A stretch of DNA of 5,637 bases from Gemmatimonadota bacterium (GTDB taxonomy: Bacteria; Latescibacterota; UBA2968; UBA8231). The translations under genes and the position numbers were made by a program. How positions within the stretch are numbered: position 1 is the stretch's first letter; each line of letters begins with the position of its first letter. Shown here one piece after another: positions 1-5,111 of this stretch. The stretch spans positions 1 through 5,637 of the forward strand of contig JAPOYQ010000915.1 in assembly GCA_026706505.1 (NCBI GenBank), read 5' to 3'. Below the pieces are notes generated by a model that worked only from the letters and a program-made list of their open reading frames with translations, had not been told where the DNA came from and ran no database searches.

Positions 1-569
1 AATTGCCGTCCGCCGCCGGCGACCGACCCAGCGCGCAGGCGGCACACCAACCCGAGTCGTTGCAGGGCGTTGAGGCGATTGCAGACGATGTTGATGTTTT
101 TGCCGAGCGCGTCGGAGATCTCGGCCGAGGTCGCGCACTTATGCGCCAGCAGCACGTCGAGCGCCTCGCGCATCGGCGTCTTGAGCACCCCGAGCACCTC
201 GACGCGATCGCCGTCTTTGTACAGCGCGGCCAACTCGCGGAGCTGCAACACGGCCGCGATAGTCTCGCGCACCGAGATATTGGCCTCGGCAATATAGACG
301 TAGCGGTGCCCTATCTCACCACTAGTCAGGCGCAAGAGCAGCTTGTTGAGCATCTCGTCGGCGCACGAGACATCCATGAACGAAACGCGGGAAAAGTCGA
401 GCGGCGTGGCCGAATCGGTCGGACCGCTGAGCAGGTGTTGCATCAGTTCGCCGAGCAACTCAGCCCCGCGGGGTCGGCCACTGAGTATGCCTTGTTCACC
501 CGCGAAAAGGTACGCAGGGGCTTGGTGTATGGCCTGTTGTTGTACGCGCTCTTCAACGGCTGGATCCAT
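1..569 (-). CDS. STAS-like (DUF4325-type) domain fused to a winged-HTH DNA-binding domain, 3' end cut by window edge
   Basis: Read on the minus strand from ATG at 569, the frame stays open for 189 codons to the window edge, so the C-terminus is missing. Residues about 31-115 look like a STAS-like/DUF4325 domain: an Arg-rich entry (GRPRGAELLGELM), the strand LDFSRVSFMDVS (57-68), then a helix CADEMLNKLLLRL. Residues about 128-185 form a winged HTH (helices around TPMREALDVLLAHK and SAEISDALGKN, recognition-like helix INIVCNRLNALQRLG). Ser68 in FMDVS sits where SpoIIAA-type STAS proteins carry the phosphorylated Ser (FMDSS). A weak Shine-Dalgarno, GAAAGG (583-578), precedes the ATG by 8 nt. The gene has its own promoter-like region and lies in the same orientation as the GHKL protein upstream. 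I infer a cytoplasmic transcription regulator whose STAS part senses or binds a partner. Domain assignment is fairly sure; target genes and ligand are unknown. A long open frame on the opposite strand here is a shadow. Confidence 0.8.
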   Translation of the reverse strand, partial: MDPAVEERVQQQAIHQAPAYLFAGEQGILSGRPRGAELLGELMQHLLSGPTDSATPLDFSRVSFMDVSCADEMLNKLLLRLTSGEIGHRYVYIAEANISVRETIAAVLQLRELAALYKDGDRVEVLGVLKTPMREALDVLLAHKCATSAEISDALGKNINIVCNRLNALQRLGLVCRLRAGSVAGGGRQ

Positions 570-587
570 GAGCCGCGCCTTTCGTGT

Positions 588-619
588 AGTTAAAAACAGC
601 TTAACTGTATTCAATTAAG
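588..619. promoter_or_regulatory. Inverted repeats, candidate operator ahead of the STAS-wHTH gene
   Basis: AGTTAA (588-593) and TTAACT (601-606) form a perfect 6-bp inverted repeat with a 7-nt spacer. It overlaps ACAG-N5-CTGT (596-608) and CTTAA-N10-TTAAG (600-619). The cluster lies between the putative -10 element (627-622) and the start codon at 569, around the expected transcription start. That is a plausible place for autoregulation by the encoded winged-HTH protein. The region is AT-rich, so short repeats can arise by chance; operator function is inference. Confidence 0.35.
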
Positions 620-621
620 GA

Positions 622-650
622 AACTTACGCGGATATTTCCCGACTGTCAA
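622..650 (-). promoter_or_regulatory. Sigma70-like promoter of the STAS-wHTH gene
   Basis: On the minus strand a perfect -35 hexamer TTGACA (650-645) is followed after 17 nt by TAAGTT (627-622), a weak -10 matching consensus at three of six positions. Transcription would start near 615, giving a leader of about 45 nt before the ATG at 569. This suggests the wHTH gene can be transcribed separately from the two genes upstream on the same strand. The 570-707 gap otherwise holds no gene or clear terminator. Confidence 0.5.
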
Positions 651-707
651 GCAATTTCTACCACAAAATGAGCGATGCGGAATTAGACGGATACCAATAT
701 GATGGGG

Positions 708-842
708 CTAGAAGCCTGGAAATAAAATGCTCGCGGCCACATAGGCAGCCACGCCGAGGCCGGCGATGACCACCGCTAGGGCCAACAACAACCAAGGCTC
801 GTAGCCGGGCGGTTTGGGGGGCTTGTGATGCTGGCCGAACAT
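708..842 (-). CDS. 44-residue single-pass membrane microprotein
   Basis: ATG at 842 opens a 44-codon frame ending in TAG (710-708). The N-terminal 16 residues are polar and proline-rich (MFGQHHKPPKPPGYEP), followed by a strongly hydrophobic run from about W17 to F41, long enough for one transmembrane helix, and a very short tail PGF. The start lies only 3 nt beyond the stop of the GHKL gene, and a strong Shine-Dalgarno AAGGAGG (859-853) sits 10 nt before the ATG inside the end of that gene, which supports genuine, coupled translation. With one Lys on each side of the prolines and no charge after the helix, the positive-inside rule suggests the N-terminus is cytoplasmic. I do not recognise a family. 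Its place between a GHKL/STAS protein and a STAS-wHTH protein suggests a membrane tether or sensor for that switch (inference). Confidence 0.7.
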   Translation of the reverse strand: MFGQHHKPPKPPGYEPWLLLALAVVIAGLGVAAYVAASILFPGF

Positions 843-845
843 TGC

Positions 846-1727
846 CTACTCGCCTCCTTCGCGCTGATAGAGCGCAATGGCAATCTGGGTGCCGGGAAAG
901 TGGACTGAAGCGTGTTCCCAGTGCCGCCGACCGCGAATATAGACCCGCGTATCCCCCGAGCGGATGTGCAATGAGCCGTTGTAGCGATTGCAAATCTGGT
1001 TGACGATGTACAATCCTAGGCCGCGGGTCGCGTCGCGGGAAAAGTGCTTCTGCAACGAGTTAAGTATGGCGGTGCCGTGCGACCAGTCCGCCGCGTCGTA
1101 GCGCACCGACAGACTCTTCTTGATCCCGATCCCCAGATCTCCCACTCCGATGACCACGTATTTTTTCCCCACCCGCGAATCCAAGTAGCGCTGAGCCGTC
1201 AGATAGCCCCAATTCTCGCTGTGGTCGAGAATGTTGTGACACAACTCGGCGACGACGTTTTTGAACTGGTTGATCTCTACTTCGGTGTAGCGCAATTCCT
1301 CGGCCAGAATCGCCTCTACGCGCTGGCTGATCTTGCCCAACACAGTCTCGATATCCGCCCGCTCCTCAATGCGCGTGATTTCCAACAGGGCCTCGCTCTC
1401 TTCCTTTTCCCGCTCCTGATCCACGATGAGCGTCGGCCCGACGAGTTCAACCCCATCCAAGGCCGCGGCGAACCGCACCCGTCCCAGATACGTTCGCAGG
1501 GCGAAGACTTCGGGCAGGTGAAAGACGACCCGCGACGAGAGCGCATCCCCATAGCGCGCCATCAAGCACAAAGTCACCAAGCCGTATGGATCAATGAAGT
1601 GCAAGGGCCGCAAATCGACCTCCAAGGGCTGCCCAGGCACGGCCCCGTGCGCGTAGTCGAGAAACTCTACGAGGAATTCGTCGGCTGTGCGCGGCGTCAG
1701 CTTGTCTGTTGGCAGAGCTAGGATCAC
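846..1727 (-). CDS. STAS-like domain fused to GHKL ATPase (HATPase_c), anti-sigma-kinase-like
   Basis: This gene encodes about 293 residues from GTG at 1727. Residues 1-105 form a STAS-like domain with the strand VDLRPLHFIDPYGLV; Tyr48 occupies the position of the phosphorylated Ser in SpoIIAA-like proteins. A charged, probably helical linker (105-155) leads to a GHKL domain: N box E161-x3-N165-x3-H169, as in SpoIIAB/RsbW serine kinases; G1 box DLGIG (197-201); G2 box GLGL (236-239); and a C-terminal PGTQIAIAL strand. No DHp phospho-acceptor His region precedes the N box, so it is not a classical sensor histidine kinase. It is likely a cytoplasmic ATP-binding kinase or switch protein acting on STAS partners. 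Start choice: AAGGAG (1745-1740) lies 12 nt before this GTG, somewhat long, and the STAS domain begins right at it. An in-frame TTG at 1790 would add 21 Cys-rich residues and has no Shine-Dalgarno. The next gene follows after 3 nt. Confidence 0.82.
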   Translation of the reverse strand: MILALPTDKLTPRTADEFLVEFLDYAHGAVPGQPLEVDLRPLHFIDPYGLVTLCLMARYGDALSSRVVFHLPEVFALRTYLGRVRFAAALDGVELVGPTLIVDQEREKEESEALLEITRIEERADIETVLGKISQRVEAILAEELRYTEVEINQFKNVVAELCHNILDHSENWGYLTAQRYLDSRVGKKYVVIGVGDLGIGIKKSLSVRYDAADWSHGTAILNSLQKHFSRDATRGLGLYIVNQICNRYNGSLHIRSGDTRVYIRGRRHWEHASVHFPGTQIAIALYQREGGE

Positions 1728-1855
1728 GGCTGGAGTGCTCTCCTTGCTTGGGCAACAAAAATATACGCACTCGCTTGCATCCGCGCCCAAAGCACATATC
1801 GATAGCCGATTCCCCTACCTCGCAAACGCGCCCTCGCGTCCACCCTCTGTACTTC

Positions 1856-1884
1856 TTGACAAAGATACACTGCTAAACTAGCAT
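1856..1884 (+). promoter_or_regulatory. Sigma70-like promoter of the SH3b/exporter operon
   Basis: A perfect TTGACA (1856-1861), a 17-nt spacer and TAGCAT (1879-1884, four of six consensus matches) precede the ATG at 1904. Transcription would begin near 1891, leaving only about 13 nt of leader with no recognisable Shine-Dalgarno. The first gene would then be translated from a nearly leaderless mRNA. Confidence 0.6.
1871..1883. promoter_or_regulatory. Perfect palindrome TGCTA-AAC-TAGCA, candidate shared operator
   Basis: TGCTA (1871-1875) and TAGCA (1879-1883) are perfect inverted arms around a 3-nt centre. The right arm overlaps the + strand -10 hexamer, and the site lies near the expected start of the minus-strand transcript. 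A flanking pair, AAAGAT (1861-1866) and ATCTTT (1883-1888), adds an outer inverted repeat that is not centred on the same axis. Binding here could block both divergent promoters. The wHTH protein encoded at the left edge is an obvious candidate ligand, but that is inference. Confidence 0.45.
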
Positions 1885-1888
1885 CTTT

Positions 1889-1894
1889 ATTATA
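1889..1894 (-). promoter_or_regulatory. Perfect -10 hexamer TATAAT for the minus-strand GHKL gene
   Basis: On the minus strand TATAAT (1894-1889) matches the consensus exactly, but no good -35 hexamer lies 16-18 nt upstream and it lacks a TG extension. If used, transcription would start near 1882 and leave a leader of about 155 nt before the GTG at 1727. The missing -35 suggests that an activator may be required or that the match is chance. Confidence 0.35.
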
Positions 1895-1903
1895 CCCAAC
1901 GCC

Positions 1904-2563
1904 ATGTTAGCCGCCCGCACCCTCAAGACGATACTCGCGCCCGCCCTCGTCCTACTCCCCCCCCCCAATCCAAGCGTTGTGCGCGATACGGCCCGCGACA
2001 TCGACGACTTGCAACGCGCCGAGTGCGAATACCGGGGCATTGTGGCCCGCTTCGACGAACTCACCCGCGCCTATATCCTACAAGTGTACGAAGACGGCCA
2101 ACTGCTCCGCTGGCAGGCCCAACCCAGCCCCTACAACCCCGAGACCGAAACCTTGGTCACCGCGGTCTTTACCGCCGCCGGTCCCAAGGCATCTGCTCCG
2201 GTGCCCGAGCTGGCCCATCTCCGCACCCAGAGTGGGATGGCGGGTGCCGGAATCACTTGGCGTTACAGTAGGCTAGCCGCCGTGCGGATTGAGCCCCACG
2301 GCGACTTGGCCCGCGATGCCATGGCCGTGTTTAGAGCCACGGTTGACGACTTCGTCGAGCGCATGGTGTACGCACCCAGCGGTGGCGTACTGCGCACTGC
2401 CCCCACTCCCAGCGCCCCGGTGTTGGCCCGCGTCGAGGCGGGCGCGGTCTTGCTCGTCGAGGAAGAGCGAGCGGGCTACGTGCGCGTGCGCCAGCCGCCA
2501 GCATCGGCGGCCGGGTGGCTGGAGCGGACGCAAGTGCTAGCGGTTGAGGAGACCACCCAGTGA
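1904..2563 (+). CDS. Secreted or periplasmic protein with C-terminal SH3b-like domain
   Basis: This is a 219-residue protein. Residues 1-21 have one Arg/Lys-bearing N-region (MLAARTLKT) and a short hydrophobic core (ILAPALVLL), consistent with a weak signal peptide, but there is no clear AxA site or lipobox. Residues about 25-150 are mixed alpha/beta and not recognised; W70, W119 and a single Cys41 stand out. Residues about 158-212 match a bacterial SH3b pattern: GGVLRTAPTPSAPVLARVEAG, then VLLVEEERAGYVRVR, then GWLERTQV. Such domains usually bind peptidoglycan or peptides in the envelope. The stop overlaps the next start by 4 nt (GTGA), so it is translationally coupled to the first adaptor and is probably an accessory envelope part of the exporter. 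The ATG follows the predicted transcription start by only about 13 nt and has no Shine-Dalgarno. A C10 run lies in codons 18-21. SH3b call fairly sure; role is inference. Confidence 0.8.
   Translation: MLAARTLKTILAPALVLLPPPNPSVVRDTARDIDDLQRAECEYRGIVARFDELTRAYILQVYEDGQLLRWQAQPSPYNPETETLVTAVFTAAGPKASAPVPELAHLRTQSGMAGAGITWRYSRLAAVRIEPHGDLARDAMAVFRATVDDFVERMVYAPSGGVLRTAPTPSAPVLARVEAGAVLLVEEERAGYVRVRQPPASAAGWLERTQVLAVEETTQ
1957..1966 (+). repeat. C10 homopolymer in the signal-peptide region of the SH3b gene
   Basis: Ten consecutive C residues encode the end of Leu18 and Pro19-21 of the SH3b-domain protein. The frame is intact with ten Cs. A gain or loss of one C would shift into frames that both meet TAG stops at 2269-2271 or 2274-2276, removing the SH3b domain and uncoupling the downstream adaptor start. 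Such a tract is a candidate contingency locus but also a common sequencing-error site. Confidence 0.9.
2546..2551 (+). promoter_or_regulatory. Shine-Dalgarno GAGGAG that fixes the GTG start of the first adaptor
   Basis: GAGGAG lies 8 nt before GTG 2560 and inside the end of the SH3b gene. Together with the GTGA overlap it supports the GTG start and coupled translation. Confidence 0.7.
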
Positions 2564-3741
2564 AAGTGGTCTTTTGCGCTCTAGTGCTGTGCGCCTGTCG
2601 GGGCGCACCACCCGACCTGCCTACGGTCGAAGTCGAACGCGGTGATTTTGCAGTGACGCACTTTGAGGGAGGCGAGGTGCGAGCAGCCAGCGGCGAAGTC
2701 GTGGCGTCGCCGCGGATCGGCGGCCGACTCAAAATCATCCACCTCTGGCCCGAGGGCGAGCAAGTGGATGTCGGCGACTTGATCCTCCAGTTCGACCCAG
2801 CCGAATTTGAACGGGAGATGCTCGACCGCGAGGGGCAGCTCGAACAGGCCCATTCCGACTTCACCAAGGCCAAGGCCGAGCGCGAGCAACGCCTAGCCGA
2901 CATCAAGCGCAAGATCCAGCAGCGGCAGGCCGAGCTCAAACTCGCCACGCTCAACCAAGAACGCCAGCAGTTCGCCTCGACCATCGACCAAGAGCAAGGG
3001 CGCATCAATTTGCAAAAGGCCCGGCGCGCCGTGGCGGAAGCGCGGCAGGAGTCCACAGCCCAACAAGTGGTCAATCGCGTGGATTTTCGCAAGCACGAGC
3101 TGAACATCGCCCGGAGGCAGGAGCGCTACGAAAGGGCGCGACGCGATTACGAACGCACTAGCATCTATGCGACCAAACCGGGTATTGTGGTCTATCGCAA
3201 AATCTGGAAACCAGGTACCGACGAAGAGGGCAAAGTCGCGGTCGGCGACCAAGTCTGGGGCGGCCGGGCCTTGCTCGAAATACCCGATTTGCGCAAGATG
3301 CAAGTGCTCTGCCTGATCGGCGAAATGGACATCGAGCGCGTGCGCGTCGGCCAGCGGGCTTACATCCGGCTCGAAGCCTTTCCCGGCCCGGTCTTTAATG
3401 GAGTGGTGTCCGAACTAGCGCCCATGGCCTCGCCCCAGCCCGGTGCGCCGGATATCCGCGTCTTCGAACTGGTCATCGACGTCGCCGAGCAAGACGAGCG
3501 GCTCAAGCCGGGCATGTCCGCGGAGGTCGAAATCGTCTTAGAAACCGTCCCCGAGGCCCTCTCAGTGCCGCTGAATGCCCTCTTCGAGCGGGAGGAGGGC
3601 CTCGTCGCTTTCCGCTTCGCCAACGGAAAATTCGCGGAAGTGCCCGTAGTGATCGGGCACAAAAATGCCACCGCGGCGGTCGTCACCTCTGGCTTGGCCG
3701 AAGGCGATATCGTCGCCCTGCAAAACCCCAATGCGCGCTGA
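2560..3741 (+). CDS. Periplasmic adaptor (membrane-fusion protein, HlyD/MacA type), probable lipoprotein
   Basis: This 393-residue adaptor subunit links an inner-membrane transporter to the periplasm or outer membrane. The N-terminus is a short lipoprotein-type signal with lipobox L10-C-A-C13; Cys at -2 is unusual and C6 and C11 also lie in the signal. The first lipoyl half is at about 47-79 (PRIGGRLKIIHLWPEGEQV, VGDLILQF). A long charged coiled-coil region rich in Glu, Arg and Gln spans about 82-200. The second lipoyl half is at 201-243 (ATKPGIVVYRKIWK, VGDQVWGG, IPDL). A beta-barrel follows at about 248-328 (GEMDIERVRVGQRAYIRL, RLKPGM), then a membrane-proximal domain at about 330-390 (VPLNALFE, GHKN, LAEGDIVAL). 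It starts at GTG with a 4-nt overlap and its own Shine-Dalgarno. The next gene, 15 nt downstream, is a clear paralogue, so the pair may form a mixed adaptor ring. The adaptor family is certain; the substrate is unknown. Confidence 0.92.
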   Translation: MKVVFCALVLCACRGAPPDLPTVEVERGDFAVTHFEGGEVRAASGEVVASPRIGGRLKIIHLWPEGEQVDVGDLILQFDPAEFEREMLDREGQLEQAHSDFTKAKAEREQRLADIKRKIQQRQAELKLATLNQERQQFASTIDQEQGRINLQKARRAVAEARQESTAQQVVNRVDFRKHELNIARRQERYERARRDYERTSIYATKPGIVVYRKIWKPGTDEEGKVAVGDQVWGGRALLEIPDLRKMQVLCLIGEMDIERVRVGQRAYIRLEAFPGPVFNGVVSELAPMASPQPGAPDIRVFELVIDVAEQDERLKPGMSAEVEIVLETVPEALSVPLNALFEREEGLVAFRFANGKFAEVPVVIGHKNATAAVVTSGLAEGDIVALQNPNAR

Positions 3742-3744
3742 CGC

Positions 3745-3750
3745 GGAAGG
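3745..3750 (+). promoter_or_regulatory. Shine-Dalgarno GGAAGG of the second adaptor
   Basis: GGAAGG sits 6 nt before ATG 3757 in the 15-nt gap after the first adaptor. It supports that start and independent initiation. Confidence 0.6.
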
Positions 3751-3756
3751 GCTTTT

Positions 3757-5103
3757 ATGACACAGATCAAACGCCGCTGGTGGATTCTCTCCCTGCTCTT
3801 AATCCTCGTCTTGGGCGGGGCTTGGCTTGGTGGGCACTTGATGCACGAGGAAGCCGAATCCTCCATCCCTACCTATCCGGTCCAGCAGGGCGAGTTCGTC
3901 ATCAAACTCAAGCTCAAGGGCGGTGAGTTGGAATCAGTAGAAGCCGAAAACGTCGTCGCACCCCGCGTCAGAGGCCAGCTCAAAATCGTCGAGTTGTTTC
4001 CCGAAGGCGAGCAAGTCGCAGTCGGTGACTTATTGGTGCAATTTGAACAGACGGATTTTCAGAAGCGGGTCATGGACGACGAACAGGAGGTCGAGTCCGC
4101 TAAGGCCGACCTAGAAAAAACGCTAGCCACCCAAAAGGCCGAAATCGCCAAGCTCGAAGCCGACATTGCCAACGAGGAGGCCAATTTGCGCTTGGCCGAG
4201 CTAACGGTCGAGCGCATGGTCTTTGAGGCCACCGTGCAAAAGGAAGAAGCCGAAATCGAGGCCCACAAAGCCAAGCTGAGCCATCAGCAGGCCATCGAAA
4301 AGCTGGCCTCGCAAAAAATCGTCAACGCCGCTGATGTCAAAAAGCGCCAACTCAACATCGAACGCCAAGAGCGCGATTTGAAAAAGTCGCGCGACGATCT
4401 GGCAAGCACGACCATCAAGGCCGAAAAGCCCGGTTTAGTCGTGTACGGCAAGGTCTGGAAGGGCGAGCGGCCGGAAAAAATTCGGGTCGGCGACGAGATA
4501 TGGGGCGGCGTCAACGTCATTTCCCTACCCGACCTCTCCCACATGCAGGTCAAAACCTACGTCAACGAGGTCGAGGTCGATAAGCTCGACACCGGCCAAG
4601 TCGCCACCATCAAGCTCGACGCCCTGCCCGAACCAACATTCCACGGCAAAATCAAGAGCATCGCCTCGCTCGGCCGCGAGAAGGAAGGCGAAAAAAACGT
4701 CAAAGTATTTGACGTAATCATCCAGATCGAAGAAGAAGACATCCGCCTCAAACCTGGCATGACCGCCACCTGTCACGTCATCGTCGAGACCATCCCGCCG
4801 CGGCCGACGGCCGCTCCAGACTCCGTGCAACACGAGGCCACCGCCGAGGTCGCTAGTGCCGCACCTATGCCCCTCTACATCCCCTTAGACGCGATCTTTG
4901 AGAAAGATGGGCGCACCCTCGTCTATCGTCTAGTGGGCGGTCAGCCCGAGGAACGGGAAGTGAAGCTGGGCCATAAAAACGAGGACTTCGTCATCGTCGA
5001 AGAAGGGCTTGCACCCGACGATCACATCACCTTGCGCGATCCGCTCCAAGCGACCGACACCAGCGGCCTCATGGAATCGGCCGACGCCTTGCCCTCGCCT
5101 TAG
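3757..5103 (+). CDS. Periplasmic adaptor (membrane-fusion protein, HlyD/MacA type), membrane-anchored paralogue
   Basis: This 448-residue adaptor is similar across its length to the preceding one. Residues 1-29 are a basic start (MTQIKRRWW) and one hydrophobic helix (about 9-28) with no lipobox, so it is probably anchored in the inner membrane. A lipoyl half lies at about 66-97 (VRGQLKIVELFPEGEQV, VGDLLVQF). A Lys/Glu/Ala-rich coiled coil spans about 98-218. The second lipoyl half is at 219-260 (EKPGLVVYGKVWK, VGDEIWGG, LPDL). The beta-barrel is at about 263-345 (VNEVEVDKLDTGQ, RLKPGM). A Pro/Ala-rich linker (about 347-371), absent from the first adaptor, precedes the membrane-proximal domain (IPLDAIFE, GHKN, LAPDDHITL). 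The coiled-coil turn region (KLASQKIVNAADV) has Leu and Asn at the spacing of a TolC-docking RLS motif but lacks its Arg and Ser. The permease gene begins 8 nt downstream. Family is certain; partner channel and substrate are unknown. Confidence 0.93.
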   Translation: MTQIKRRWWILSLLLILVLGGAWLGGHLMHEEAESSIPTYPVQQGEFVIKLKLKGGELESVEAENVVAPRVRGQLKIVELFPEGEQVAVGDLLVQFEQTDFQKRVMDDEQEVESAKADLEKTLATQKAEIAKLEADIANEEANLRLAELTVERMVFEATVQKEEAEIEAHKAKLSHQQAIEKLASQKIVNAADVKKRQLNIERQERDLKKSRDDLASTTIKAEKPGLVVYGKVWKGERPEKIRVGDEIWGGVNVISLPDLSHMQVKTYVNEVEVDKLDTGQVATIKLDALPEPTFHGKIKSIASLGREKEGEKNVKVFDVIIQIEEEDIRLKPGMTATCHVIVETIPPRPTAAPDSVQHEATAEVASAAPMPLYIPLDAIFEKDGRTLVYRLVGGQPEEREVKLGHKNEDFVIVEEGLAPDDHITLRDPLQATDTSGLMESADALPSP

Positions 5104-5111
5104 GCGTACTA

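Noticed and set aside
3..593. Open frame of 196 codons on the + strand
   Set aside because: It is antisense to the STAS-wHTH gene. The minus-strand reading has recognisable domains and a promoter; the + reading has low-complexity content and no domain.
661..707. Possible terminator after the microprotein gene
   Set aside because: No GC-rich hairpin followed by a T run is present on the minus strand.
658..993. Minus-strand frame of 111 codons spanning the GHKL gene end and the microprotein
   Set aside because: It is out of frame with both supported genes, Arg/Ser-rich, and has no domain or ribosome site. The 44-residue frame has a better start and a coherent hydrophobic segment.
1044..1721. 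Open frame of 225 codons on the + strand
   Set aside because: It mirrors the GHKL gene, whose N, G1 and G2 boxes are clear on the other strand. This is an effect of high GC.
846..1727. Classical two-component sensor histidine kinase
   Set aside because: No H-box/DHp helix pair or transmembrane segment precedes the GHKL domain. The N box is of the anti-sigma-kinase pattern.
1728..1790. TTG start at 1790 for the GHKL protein
   Set aside because: It has no Shine-Dalgarno and adds 21 residues outside the STAS domain. GTG 1727 has AAGGAG upstream and begins at the domain edge. The choice is not certain.
1798..1810. ATCG-N5-CGAT inverted repeat in the leader of the minus-strand transcript
   Set aside because: Four-base arms are too short to support a regulatory claim.
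2331..3107. Minus-strand frame of 258 codons
   Set aside because: It is antisense to the SH3b and adaptor genes, with Ser/Arg/Ala-rich composition typical of a shadow frame.
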